From assembly GCA_016795545.1 (NCBI GenBank), contig JAEUGX010000081.1, forward strand, positions 1 through 64,000: a stretch of DNA of 64,000 nucleotides. Direction: 5' to 3'. The translations under genes were made by a program, and so were the position numbers. Shown here one piece after another: positions 47,957-56,959 of the stretch. Each line of letters begins with the position of its first letter. The stretch's first letter is position 1. The notes below the pieces were generated by a model. That model saw only the letters and a list, made by a program, of their open reading frames with translations, was not told where the DNA came from and searched no databases. Source of the stretch: Opitutaceae bacterium. GTDB lineage: Bacteria > Verrucomicrobiota > Verrucomicrobiia > Opitutales > Opitutaceae.

Positions 47957-48925
47957 ATGCCCGCCGTAACCGTGCTGATGGTGACGCACCGCGCCACGCC
48001 CTTCCTGCGCCCGGCGATCGACAGCGTGTGGGCGCAGGCCTGGCGCGACCTCGAGCTGCTGCTGGTCGACAACGGCGCCGGGCTGGACCCGGACGTCCTC
48101 GGCGAGGCGGGGCGCGACCCGCGGCTCCGCCTGCTGCGTCTGCCCGCCAACGCCGGCATCCCCGCCGGCCACAACGCGGGCGTGGCGGCGGCGCAGGGCG
48201 AGTTCATCGCCCTGCTCGACCACGACGACCGGATGCTGCCGGCGCGCCTCGAGCGCCAGGTCGAGTGGCTCCGGCAGCATCGGACGGCGGGGCTGGTCGG
48301 CTCGCGGGCGGAGACGATCGATGCCGCCGGGCGGGTGACGGGCGCCGAATTTTCGCTCGCGTCGGCCGAGGAGCAGCATCGTTACCTGCCATACGCGTGT
48401 CCGGTCGTGACGCCGGCCTACACCGGCCGCCGCGCCGTGTTCGCGGCGCTGCCCTACCGCGCCGAATTCCCGCTGGCGGCCGACTTCGATTTCCTGGCGC
48501 GGGCCTCCGCGCGGTACGGGCTGGGGGCCGTGCCGGAAGTGCTGCTGCAGTACCGCCGGCACGCCGGCCAGGCGACGGTGGAGCACGCCGCCGCGATCGA
48601 GCGCCAGCGTTGCGCCATCCGCCTGCGCACGGCCCGGCGCCGGGCGGGTAGGGCGGAGGGACCGGCGGATTTTCCGGGGACCGGCGACTCGCCGGCCGCC
48701 TGCTGCCTGGCCTGCGCCGACCAATGCCGGCGGGAAGGTTTTGCGGTGCTCGCGGCCTACCATGCCCGGCGCGCGCTCAGCCTCGAGCGCTCGGCGCCCA
48801 TGGCGCTGCGCTCCGCCGTGCGCGGCCTGGGCGCCGTGGCCGGCGCGTCGGCGACCCAACGCGGGCCGGCCTGGGCCATGTACCGGCGCGGACCGGTCCA
48901 GGCCCTCGGGCTGCATCCGGAGTGA
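47957..48925 (+). CDS. Glycosyltransferase family 2
   Basis: A 322-residue GT-A enzyme. VTVLMVTHRATPFLRPAIDS opens the nucleotide-binding fold, LRLPANAGIPAGHNAG and FIALLDHDDRMLPARLERQ follow, and the latter holds the metal-binding DHDD. AADFDFLARAS provides the usual acceptor-site aspartates. It transfers a sugar from a nucleotide donor onto a glycan intermediate at the cytosolic face. The C-terminal 100 residues are Arg/Ala-rich and less conserved. It is part of the surface polysaccharide block. Confidence 0.9.
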   Translation: MPAVTVLMVTHRATPFLRPAIDSVWAQAWRDLELLLVDNGAGLDPDVLGEAGRDPRLRLLRLPANAGIPAGHNAGVAAAQGEFIALLDHDDRMLPARLERQVEWLRQHRTAGLVGSRAETIDAAGRVTGAEFSLASAEEQHRYLPYACPVVTPAYTGRRAVFAALPYRAEFPLAADFDFLARASARYGLGAVPEVLLQYRRHAGQATVEHAAAIERQRCAIRLRTARRRAGRAEGPADFPGTGDSPAACCLACADQCRREGFAVLAAYHARRALSLERSAPMALRSAVRGLGAVAGASATQRGPAWAMYRRGPVQALGLHPE

Positions 48926-48976
48926 CGCGGCCGCTCCGGGTCCGCGCCCGCACCGGGGCGGCGGAGCGGAAAACGT

Positions 48977-50932
48977 TTATTCCGCCCGGCCGCGCAGGCG
49001 CCACCAGCCGCGCTTGGCCAGGCGGAAGGCCTGCAGCGGCAGCGGATGGCGGAGCGTGGCCTGGCCGGCGATCCACCAGTGCGGGGGGCGTTTCCGGTGG
49101 TCGAGCAGGGCGGCGATCGTGGCGCCGAATCCCAGTTCGGCGCACAGGGTGGCGTGACGCTGCTCGTAGTACTGGTCCGAGTGCGGCAGCGAGCCCCACA
49201 CCTCCGCCTCGCGCGGCTCCGGACGGTCGTGGAAATCGCGGTAAATTCCGATGACGGCGCGGGCGAAATCTGCCTCCGGCGCGGCGGCGACCGTCGCCGT
49301 GGCCAAGGCGCGGTGGGTGAAGGCCAGGGCGGCTTCCTGGAGCAGGCGGACTTCCGCCAGGTTCACCGGCCCGGTGTCCTGCAGCCGCACGGTCCAGCGG
49401 CCGCCGCGCTCCTCGAACCCGGCGGCCTGCCCGTGGTCGCCCTGGGCCATGAGCTCGATGAGCACCTTGTGCGACTCCTCGCGGAGGAGCGGGAGCGGGG
49501 CGAACCGGTTCGTGTAGCCGAGCGCCTCGCCGGCGAACCGCCGCGCGTCGTGGGCCATGAGCCCGACGTAGAATCCCCGCAGCGGGGCGGGCGCGGAGCC
49601 GTCGCCGAGGATGTGCTCGAGGCTGCGCTGGATGGTGCCGAACCAGCCGGCGTCGACGACCGCCACCGGTTCGCCGGCGCGGAGCCCGGCCGCGTGGAGG
49701 TAGGCGCGAGCCTGCCCGGCGCGGCGTTGCGCGGCCGCCTCGAGCTCGGGGCGGCGCGCCGGGTCGAGCAGCCAGTCGGCCAGCGCCGCGCGCTGGGCCG
49801 GTTCCAGGTTCGCCTCCCAGTCGAGCGCGCGGAAGGCCGGCGGCAGGCGGGCGGTGCCCCAGGCCTCGTCGAGCCCGAGCGGCAGCAGGGCCTGACGCAG
49901 CGAATGGAACGGGACCGCCGGCGCCACCAGCCGGCGCAGCGCCGCGGGATCGCGCAGCTCGGCCGGACCGGTGAACAGCACGCGCGAGGCCTGCAGGTAG
50001 TGGCACTCGACCGGCTGGGGCTCGGCTTCCAGGATCGCGCGGGCGATGCGCCAGAAGATCTGGCCGTCGCGCGCCAGGAAATAGAGCCGGCGGACGCCGC
50101 GCCGCCCGGCCTCGGCGAGGACCCAGCGGACGAATCCGTAGAACAGCGGGCCGGCCACCGTGGTGCCGGAGTCCCAGAGCACCCCGGCCCGGTCCGCCGC
50201 GGGCGCCCTCTCGAGCCGCGCCAGCCGCATGGCGCCCGCCAGCAGCGACCGCCAGGTGACGGCGAACTCGCCGGTGGTGCCGCGCGCCCGCTGCTCGCGG
50301 CGCGTCAGGTGCGCGTGGGTCAGATGCCGGGCGGACAGGCCGAGTTCCCGCGGCTTGGCCACGTCGGCCACCGGATGGTCGCCTGCGTGGCGCCAGGCGC
50401 CGGGGCTGGCCCCGGTCTCGCGGGCGACGACGTGGAACAGCTGGCCCGAATTCTTGTTCGCCCGGCCCTCGCCCGACACGAACACGGCGTCGGACTCCGC
50501 CATGACTCCCTCGCGGATCAGCCAGCCGCGGAGGATCGCGGCGGGCAGGTACATGTCGGAGATGAACAGCACCCGGCCCGCCTCGGCGCGGTCGGCCGCG
50601 ATCACCGGCCGCATGAAGGGCACGCCGCGCAGGTGGCGTGACTCGACCTCCAGTTCCAGGTCCCGGGCGGCGAGCGCGGCCGCCTCGCTCCACCCGAGCC
50701 GCGCGGCCAGCTGGCGGTAGATGTCGTCGAGCAGCACCTCCGTCCAGGGCGAGAGCCGCCGCGCCGCGAGCTCGGATTCCCAGCGGGCCCGGGCGAAGGC
50801 CAGCGCGTCCAGCGGGCTCGCGGCCCGCTGGCGCAGGAGGTCGCCGACATGCACGAAGACATCGCGGGGGTGGGCGAACGCCCGGGTGACCACCGTGTCG
50901 AAGACGTCGTAGCTGACCGTGATCCGGCTCAT
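48977..50932 (-). CDS. Large HAD-superfamily protein of polysaccharide clusters (COG5610-like)
   Basis: A 651-residue cytosolic protein from the ATG at 50,932, which overlaps the methyltransferase stop by ATGA. The N-terminal HAD domain starts with ITVSYDVFDTVVTRAFAHP (nucleophile Asp9), followed by VLFISDMYLPAAILRGWL and GRANKNSGQLF with HAGDHPVADV as motif IV. A second half of about 400 residues has RLYFLARDGQIFWRIARAIL and VAVVDAGWFGTIQRSLEHIL, which looks like another domain with conserved Asp and Trp. Related proteins recur in glycan loci; their reaction is not established. A phosphatase or glycan-transfer role is inferred. Confidence 0.78.
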   Translation of the reverse strand: MSRITVSYDVFDTVVTRAFAHPRDVFVHVGDLLRQRAASPLDALAFARARWESELAARRLSPWTEVLLDDIYRQLAARLGWSEAAALAARDLELEVESRHLRGVPFMRPVIAADRAEAGRVLFISDMYLPAAILRGWLIREGVMAESDAVFVSGEGRANKNSGQLFHVVARETGASPGAWRHAGDHPVADVAKPRELGLSARHLTHAHLTRREQRARGTTGEFAVTWRSLLAGAMRLARLERAPAADRAGVLWDSGTTVAGPLFYGFVRWVLAEAGRRGVRRLYFLARDGQIFWRIARAILEAEPQPVECHYLQASRVLFTGPAELRDPAALRRLVAPAVPFHSLRQALLPLGLDEAWGTARLPPAFRALDWEANLEPAQRAALADWLLDPARRPELEAAAQRRAGQARAYLHAAGLRAGEPVAVVDAGWFGTIQRSLEHILGDGSAPAPLRGFYVGLMAHDARRFAGEALGYTNRFAPLPLLREESHKVLIELMAQGDHGQAAGFEERGGRWTVRLQDTGPVNLAEVRLLQEAALAFTHRALATATVAAAPEADFARAVIGIYRDFHDRPEPREAEVWGSLPHSDQYYEQRHATLCAELGFGATIAALLDHRKRPPHWWIAGQATLRHPLPLQAFRLAKRGWWRLRGRAE

Positions 50933-51663
50933 CCCGCCTTGACGGCCACCGCCAGCAGGTTGGGCGTCAGGACCACGGCGCGGCCGCGTTGCCAGCCGAG
51001 CTCCGCCACGTACACGGCGCGCTGGCGGCAGCGCAGGAGGCGGCGCAGCCACCAGGCGACCGTGCGCGGCGTCGGCAGCCAGAAGAGGAAGCGCGGCCGG
51101 CGCTCGAATTCGACGCCGGCGCACCTCACCTCCGCCAGTCCCGATTGCTCGAGGAGGAACGTGAGGCTGTCCGCGGTGAAGCTCTGCTGGTGGGTGTAGT
51201 CGTTGAACAGCCAGAAGCTCGCGATCGCCGAGCCGGCGTTGGGCACCGTGCAGACGAGCGTGCCGCCGGGCCGCAGGCTGCGGGCCACGGCCTGCAGGAG
51301 GGCGGGCTGCGCGGGGCGGGGCAGGTGCTCGAGTACGTCCATCAGCAGCACCACCGCGTAGGCCCCCGGCCGCGCGTTCAGGTGGGCGGCGGTGTCCTCG
51401 ACCCGGGTGACGTCCAGGCCCTGGCTCCGCGCGTACGCGACCTGGCCGGGGTCGATGTCGATCCCCGTGACCGCGGTGTAGCCCAGCGCGGCCACGTCCT
51501 GCATGGCATATCCCCGGCCGCAGCCGACGTCCAGGATCGCGGCGGTGCGGTCGGCCGGCAGATGCGGGGCGAGCAGCCGCTGGTGGAGCAGCCGCAGGCC
51601 GTTCCGGTGCGCGGGGGCGTCGGGATGGAATTGGGCGTAGTGCCGGGAGTAATCCAGGTTCAT
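50929..51663 (-). CDS. Class I SAM-dependent methyltransferase
   Basis: A 244-residue protein. Motif I is AAILDVGCGRGYAMQDVAAL (residues 41-60), acidic motif II is TGIDIDPGQVAYA, and motif IV is LLMDVLEHLPRP. The pattern is that of UbiG/COQ5-like small-molecule or sugar methyltransferases, common in O-antigen loci, where they cap or modify glycan chains. It overlaps both neighbours (flippase start/stop ATGA upstream, HAD start ATGA downstream), so the three are one coupled unit. Confidence 0.9.
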   Translation of the reverse strand: MNLDYSRHYAQFHPDAPAHRNGLRLLHQRLLAPHLPADRTAAILDVGCGRGYAMQDVAALGYTAVTGIDIDPGQVAYARSQGLDVTRVEDTAAHLNARPGAYAVVLLMDVLEHLPRPAQPALLQAVARSLRPGGTLVCTVPNAGSAIASFWLFNDYTHQQSFTADSLTFLLEQSGLAEVRCAGVEFERRPRFLFWLPTPRTVAWWLRRLLRCRQRAVYVAELGWQRGRAVVLTPNLLAVAVKAG

Positions 51664-53003
51664 GGGGGCGGCGGGGCCGCGGCGGGCCGCGCCTGGAACT
51701 GGGCGAGCAAACCGCGCCAGCGCGCCGGTGTAAAGAGGATGAGCAGGCCCCGCGCCTGGGCGGCCGCGCAGGGCCGGAGGGGCGGGAAGAGGAAGCTGGT
51801 GGCCAGTCCGCTCGCCAGGTTGGCGGCCAGCAGCGACCAGGCCGCGCCCGCCAGGCCGAGGCGCGGCAGCAGCGCGGCCGCGAGGGCGAGCAACGTGGCG
51901 GCGTGCAGCGCGGCGGCCGCCAGGTTGAGGGTCACGGGGGCGGCCAGCAGGATGAAATTCCACCGCACGTTGGCATTGAGCGCGACCAGCGCGGCCCAGC
52001 CGAGCACGGCCAGGGCATCCGCCGCGCCGGCGTAGGCGGGTCCGTAGAGCAGGCGGATGACCAGCGGTCCGGCGAGCGTGCAGCCGAGCCCGGCGATCCA
52101 GCCCAGCGCCGAGAGGGCGTCGAACTGGGCCTGCAGCCGCGCGGCGAATTCCCCGGGCGAGGCCGCGCGGCTCGCCGATAGCGCGGGAAACAGGCTCAGC
52201 GACATGGCCGCGCCCGCGAACAGGATCATGTCCACGAGCCGGACCGCCGCGAAATAGATCCCGGCGTCGTGTTCGCCCAGCCAGCCGCGCACCAGCAGCT
52301 GGTCCAGCCGCAGGGCGAACGCGACCGCGAGGGTCGCCACCGCCAGCGGCGCGCCCCGGCGCCACAGCTGCCGCGCGAGGCCGGGGTCCCACGTCCAGGG
52401 TCCGGTGGGGTGCGGCGACCGCCGCACCGCCCAGGCCAGGGCGGCGGCGATGAAAGCCACGTCGGCGACCTGGGCCCAGGCGAAGGCGGCCAGGGGCGCG
52501 CCGGCGGCGGCCAGCCAGAGCTTGAGCGTCGCCCCGGCGCAGATGCCGACGAGGCGGGCCACCGCCGTCCGGCGCGACTCGAGATGCCGCTGGAACCAGA
52601 GGTCGATCACGTCCGCCGGCTGGAACGCCAGTCCGAGGGCCACGATCGCCACCACCGGGGCGTCGGCGGGGGTCGCGAGCGCGGCCAGCCCGCCGAGCAA
52701 GGCGGCGGTGGCGAGGCCGGCCGCCAGGCGCAGGCGGAGCGCGGTGCCCAGCACGGCCCCGGCCTGGGCGGGCCGGCGGATCAGCTCGTCGACCACGACG
52801 CCCTCGAGCCCGAGGTTGGCCAGGGCGGCGGCGATAGCGGCGACCGCGACGGCGAAATTCAGCTGCCCGAATCCGGCGGGCTCCAGGTGGCGAGCCACCA
52901 CGCCGAGGACCGTGGCGGTGACGAGGGCGCGGCCCGCCCGTTCGCCGACCAGCCACAGGATGTTTTGCAGCGGAGCACGGGGCTTGGGCACGACGGGGAA
53001 CAT
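51660..53003 (-). CDS. Polysaccharide flippase (Wzx/MOP family)
   Basis: A 447-residue membrane protein from the ATG at 53,003. About 12-14 helices are visible. PLQNILWLVGERAGRALVTA at the N-terminus and GFGQLNFAVAVAAI follow the PST/Wzx pattern, and RLDQLLVRGWLGEHDAGIYF is the typical mid-protein motif. It flips undecaprenyl-linked repeat units across the inner membrane. It is divergent from the GT1 gene across 85 bp, and its stop overlaps the methyltransferase start (ATGA). Confidence 0.9.
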   Translation of the reverse strand: MFPVVPKPRAPLQNILWLVGERAGRALVTATVLGVVARHLEPAGFGQLNFAVAVAAIAAALANLGLEGVVVDELIRRPAQAGAVLGTALRLRLAAGLATAALLGGLAALATPADAPVVAIVALGLAFQPADVIDLWFQRHLESRRTAVARLVGICAGATLKLWLAAAGAPLAAFAWAQVADVAFIAAALAWAVRRSPHPTGPWTWDPGLARQLWRRGAPLAVATLAVAFALRLDQLLVRGWLGEHDAGIYFAAVRLVDMILFAGAAMSLSLFPALSASRAASPGEFAARLQAQFDALSALGWIAGLGCTLAGPLVIRLLYGPAYAGAADALAVLGWAALVALNANVRWNFILLAAPVTLNLAAAALHAATLLALAAALLPRLGLAGAAWSLLAANLASGLATSFLFPPLRPCAAAQARGLLILFTPARWRGLLAQFQARPAAAPPPP

Positions 53004-53088
53004 TGCACAGATGGGTTGGCGAATGAAAGCCTTTGCTCGGGGGCAAATTTGCTGTCCTTCGGTTCCGCTTGCGCTAAGGAAGGTCCCG

Positions 53089-54120
53089 ATGCGCGTCGCG
53101 CTCGACACCAATCCGCTCTATGCCAGCCGGGCCGGCGTGGCGCGCTACGTCGCCGGGCTCCGCGGCGGCCTGGCGGCGGCGGCCGACCCGGGGGTGGAGG
53201 TGCGCGAGCTGGCTTGGGCGGTGGAGAACCTGGGCTACGCCCAGCCGGGCCGCGCGCTGCGCACGGCGTGGCGCGAGCTGGTCTGGGCACCCTGGGTGGC
53301 CCCGGCGCGAATGCGGCAGGCGGACCTGGTGCATCACACCTACGGTCCGCTCCTGCCGCTGGTCCGCGGTCCGCGGCATGTCGCGACCCTCTGCGATCTC
53401 GCGCTCCTGCGCCAGCCCGGGCGATTCCGCCGCTGGCACCGCCGGGCCGGCATCCGGCGGCTGCGGCGGCTGGCGGCGGCGGACCGCGTCATCTGCATCA
53501 GCCGGTTCACGGCGGACGAAGCCATGGCGCTGCTCGGCCTGCCGGCGGCCAAGCTCGAGGTGGTGCACCTGGCGGCGACCTTGGCGGACCGGGAGGAGGC
53601 GGTGTTGGGCCTGCCGGACGAGTTCTGCCTGTTCGTCGGCTCGCTCGAGCCCGGCAAGAACCTCGCGTTCCTGCGCACGCTGTGGCTGTCGGCGGGGCCG
53701 GCGCTGCCGCCGCTGGTGATCGTGGGGGCGCGCTGGCCGGGCGTGGCGCGGGAGGGCGCGCCGCCTCCCGGCTGGATCTACCTCGGGCATCGATCGGATG
53801 CGGTCCTGCGCTGGCTCTACGGCCGGGCGACGGCCCTGTTGTTCCCGAGCCTTTACGAAGGTTTCGGCCTCCCGCCGCTCGAGGCGATGGCGGCGGGGTG
53901 CCCGGTGATCTGTTCCCCGCGGGCCAGCCTGCCGGAAGTGGTGGGCGACGCCGCGCCGCTGGTGGAGCTCGAGACCGGCCCGTGGCGCGCGGCGCTCGAC
54001 GCCGTGCGGCGGGACGCCGCCGGCTGGCGGCAGCGGGGCCGGGAACGGGCCGCGCTTTTCTCGTGGGAGCGGTGCGCGCGCGAGACGGTGGCGGTCTATC
54101 GCACGGCCCTCGGCGGCTAG
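53089..54120 (+). CDS. Glycosyltransferase family 4 (GT1-type fold)
   Basis: A 343-residue GT-B enzyme from the ATG at 53,089, with a strong AAGGAAGG ribosome binding site just upstream. RVALDTNPLYASRAGVARYV starts the acceptor domain. The donor domain has CLFVGSLEPGKNLAF, FPSLYEGFGLPPLEAMAAG and ASLPEVVGDAA, with the ExFGxxxxE signature. It transfers a hexose or similar sugar to the lipid-linked glycan. Its TAG stop shares the 4-bp palindrome CTAG with the convergent GT9 gene. Confidence 0.92.
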   Translation: MRVALDTNPLYASRAGVARYVAGLRGGLAAAADPGVEVRELAWAVENLGYAQPGRALRTAWRELVWAPWVAPARMRQADLVHHTYGPLLPLVRGPRHVATLCDLALLRQPGRFRRWHRRAGIRRLRRLAAADRVICISRFTADEAMALLGLPAAKLEVVHLAATLADREEAVLGLPDEFCLFVGSLEPGKNLAFLRTLWLSAGPALPPLVIVGARWPGVAREGAPPPGWIYLGHRSDAVLRWLYGRATALLFPSLYEGFGLPPLEAMAAGCPVICSPRASLPEVVGDAAPLVELETGPWRAALDAVRRDAAGWRQRGRERAALFSWERCARETVAVYRTALGG

Positions 54121-55091
54121 GACCGGGGGGGGTGCTCCTGCGCGCCGCGGACGCCGGCCGGCGCCGCCAGCCACGGGGCGAGCTGCTTCCAGGCCTGGTC
54201 GACGCTGATGCTGCGGATGCAGTGGGGTTCGGCGAACCGGCAGCGGTCCTTGCACGGCTTGAACGGGCAGGGGTCACCCTCGATCCAGGCGGCGTGGGGA
54301 TGGATGGGATGGAAGCTCCCGGGCGGGTGCGAGCCGATGATCGTGAAGGTCGGCACGCCTGACAACGCGGCGAGGTGGCCGGGACCGGAATCGTTGCCGA
54401 TGAAACGGTCGGCGGTGGCGAGAACGTCGAGCAGATCGTCGAGGCCACCCGACTGCCCGTCGAGCACGGTCACCTGCCATCCCGCCTGCCGCAGCCGGCC
54501 GGCGATTTCCTCGAACCGGTCCGCGGGCCACTGCCGCGTGGGCTGGGCGGCGCCGGTGTGGATAACGACATGGCGGCCGACGCGGGGACCGGCGGCGGGC
54601 GCCGGCAGGGTCCAGCCCAGCGCGGTCGCGAGGGCCTGCCAGTGGGCGAAACGGTGCGGCGAATCCGGCCGCGGCAGGCCGAGGTTCAGCAGCGGCGCCG
54701 AGCCCGCCCGTGGAAAGCCGGCCCGCAGTCCGGCGGCGGCGGCGGCGAGCAGCACATGGTCGCGCGGGTCGGGCCGGGCGGACACGGCGGCGGCGAAACG
54801 GCGGTGGCGCAGTCCGGCGACGAGTCCGGCGAGGCCAAGCCAGGGCCAGCGGTGGAGCCGGTACTTGCCGCGAAAGGCGGTCCAGGGGGCGGTGAACGGC
54901 AGCAGCTCCACCCCGGGACAGAAACGCCGCACCAGCGGTTCGGCGTGGGGTTTCGCGACCAGCGTGACGCGCGCATGCCGCGCCGCGAGCTGCAGGAAGG
55001 GCACGGCCAGCGCGACGTCACCCAGGCCCCAAAGCTCCACGACCAGCAGGCGCGGTCGGCGGTCGAGGCCGGACGACGAGAAACTTTGCAT
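54117..55091 (-). CDS. Glycosyltransferase family 9 (heptosyltransferase-like)
   Basis: A 324-residue GT-B protein from the ATG at 55,091. [20 protein letters not shown] opens the N-terminal domain and [19 protein letters not shown] opens the donor domain, ending with [19 protein letters not shown], the GT9 signature. The C-terminus has a [17 protein letters not shown] cluster of four cysteines, seen in some GT9 proteins. It adds ADP-heptose or a related sugar to a lipopolysaccharide core or O-chain. It is divergent from the exosortase gene with 29 bp between. Confidence 0.9.
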   Translation of the reverse strand: MQSFSSSGLDRRPRLLVVELWGLGDVALAVPFLQLAARHARVTLVAKPHAEPLVRRFCPGVELLPFTAPWTAFRGKYRLHRWPWLGLAGLVAGLRHRRFAAAVSARPDPRDHVLLAAAAAGLRAGFPRAGSAPLLNLGLPRPDSPHRFAHWQALATALGWTLPAPAAGPRVGRHVVIHTGAAQPTRQWPADRFEEIAGRLRQAGWQVTVLDGQSGGLDDLLDVLATADRFIGNDSGPGHLAALSGVPTFTIIGSHPPGSFHPIHPHAAWIEGDPCPFKPCKDRCRFAEPHCIRSISVDQAWKQLAPWLAAPAGVRGAQEHPPRS

Positions 55092-55120
55092 GGCCGCGTT
55101 ATCCTGTTTTTGTGGCGCCC

Positions 55121-56848
55121 ATGGCAAGCCCTGCGGCCGCAGCTGAATCCTCCCGGTTCCGGATTTCGATTCCGGGAATGGTGTGCGCGGCGGCGGGGTT
55201 GGCGGTTTTCCAGGGGTTCGGCAACTCCAACCTGGGCTACATCGATTCGCGTTCGCTGTTCTACTGGTGGGGTTACCAGTGGTCCAATCCCGCCTCCGAA
55301 AGCGAGCACGGCTGGATGATCCTGGCGCTCAGCGTGTGGCTCTGCTGGCGAAACCTGCGGCGGGCGGATCCGACGCCCCCGGCTGCGGGCGGGCGTAATT
55401 TTCCATGGCGGGCGACCGCGGCCATGACGGGCGGGTTGGGGGTGCATCTGCTGGGCTACGCGTTGCAGCAGCAGCGGGTGTCGATCGTGGGCCTGCTCTG
55501 CTTCGTCTGGGGTGTGGCCGAACTGGCCGGCGGCCGGCGGTGGGGGCGGGCGGCGGCGTTTCCGCTGGCGTTCATGGTGTTTGCCATCCCGCTGAACGTG
55601 CTCGACACCCTGGGCTTCTACCTGCGGCTCGGGGTCATCGAGGTCTCCTACACGCTGGCGCGGATGCTTGACCTCGACGTCATCCGCAACGGCACCCAGC
55701 TGATGTCGCCGGACGGCAGCTACCAGTATGATGTCGCCGCGGCCTGCTCGGGCATGCGCTCGCTCATGGCGCTGTCGGCGCTGTCGCTGCTGATCGGCTA
55801 CCTGAATTTCCGCGCCTGGTGGGCGCGGGCCTTCATCGGCCTGCTGTGCTTCCCCTATGCGTTTATCGGCAATGTGGTCAGAATCTTCGCCATCATCATC
55901 GCCGCGGAATGGAAGGGGCAGGAGGCGGGCACGGTCGTGCACGAGTGGTTCGGCTTCCTGATCTTCCTGATCGTGCTCGGATTGGTGCAGCTGACGGTCG
56001 GACTCATGCAACGGTGGAGGGTGGGGGGAGCGGGGATGGAAGACAGCCGATCGGAGCTTGAGGATGGGGCTTCGGAGAGGGGAGATCGGGGACCGGAGAT
56101 GCGGCCTAAGGGGGAATGTCACGTATTACGTGACATCGGGGTTGGGGTGGTGGTGGCGGTGGCGGCGGGGGGGGTGATGCTGGCGGCGCACCGGCTGGAT
56201 GGGATCCAGGTGAGTCCGCGGGTGGGGATTCGGCTGGCGGCGGACGGGGTGAATCCGGTGGAGCTGCCTTATTACCTCGGGGTGGATTGGGAGGGGGAGC
56301 CGGCGGAGGTCAGCGCGGTCGAGCGGGAGGTGTTGCCCGCGGATACCGGGTTCTCGCGCAAGACCTACGTGTCGCTGCACGACCGCCGGCAGCAGGTTTT
56401 CTTGTCGGTGGTGCTGAGCGGGAGGGACCGCTCGTCGATTCACCGGCCCGAACTCTGCCTGGTCGGACAGGGATGGACGATCCAGGGTCGGGGACGACAC
56501 ACCTTCACCCGGCCCGAGGCGGCCGGGGCGGCGGTGCCAGCGACGATCCTGCGGATCGAGCGCGAATTCACCACCCCGCGCGGGGAGAAAGTAAAGGTGC
56601 CGGCATTGTTCGCCTACTGGTTTGTCGGCGCCGACCGGGTGGTGGCTTCGAACAACGAGCGGGTGTGGTACACGTCGGTAGACCGGCTCCGTCATCTCCA
56701 GGCGCACCGCTGGGCCTACGTGGTCGCGCAAACGCTCGCGTTCGACGGCGAGGCGGCGGCTCTCGGGCGGATCCAGGACGTGCTGTCGGGTGCGCTGCCG
56801 GCTTTCCAGCAACCGATACCGACCGTGGCTTCCGGAACCGAAAAATGA
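55121..56848 (+). CDS. Exosortase fused to an EpsI domain
   Basis: A 575-residue protein from the ATG at 55,121; a GTG at 55,112 would add three residues. The exosortase part (1 to about 300, 8 or so helices) has the transpeptidase triad: Cys209 in [13 protein letters not shown], Arg254 in [11 protein letters not shown], His274 in VVHEWFGF. A linker of about 40 charged residues carries a perfect palindrome in its DNA. Another hydrophobic helix and an EpsI domain follow ([36 protein letters not shown]). It should cleave PEP-CTERM-type sorting signals and attach proteins during exopolysaccharide export. No PEP-CTERM substrate is recognised in this window. Confidence 0.92.
   Translation: MASPAAAAESSRFRISIPGMVCAAAGLAVFQGFGNSNLGYIDSRSLFYWWGYQWSNPASESEHGWMILALSVWLCWRNLRRADPTPPAAGGRNFPWRATAAMTGGLGVHLLGYALQQQRVSIVGLLCFVWGVAELAGGRRWGRAAAFPLAFMVFAIPLNVLDTLGFYLRLGVIEVSYTLARMLDLDVIRNGTQLMSPDGSYQYDVAAACSGMRSLMALSALSLLIGYLNFRAWWARAFIGLLCFPYAFIGNVVRIFAIIIAAEWKGQEAGTVVHEWFGFLIFLIVLGLVQLTVGLMQRWRVGGAGMEDSRSELEDGASERGDRGPEMRPKGECHVLRDIGVGVVVAVAAGGVMLAAHRLDGIQVSPRVGIRLAADGVNPVELPYYLGVDWEGEPAEVSAVEREVLPADTGFSRKTYVSLHDRRQQVFLSVVLSGRDRSSIHRPELCLVGQGWTIQGRGRHTFTRPEAAGAAVPATILRIEREFTTPRGEKVKVPALFAYWFVGADRVVASNNERVWYTSVDRLRHLQAHRWAYVVAQTLAFDGEAAALGRIQDVLSGALPAFQQPIPTVASGTEK
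56116..56136. repeat. 21-bp palindrome inside the exosortase-EpsI linker
   Basis: ATGTCACGTA-T-TACGTGACAT, perfect 10-bp arms around one base, in coding sequence. The 70 bp before it are purine-rich with repeated CGGAG/GATCGG words. Together these look like intergenic repeat material captured in a reading frame. Confidence 0.8.
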
Positions 56849-56959
56849 TCGGCGATCCTTCGGCAGGCTGCCCAATAGAAGCCGCGCTTCCGGTCATCGC
56901 TTACCGGCTTATGCGGTGTTGCCAAAGGGGGGACGGTACGTAGGTTGTCGCCCCCTGAG

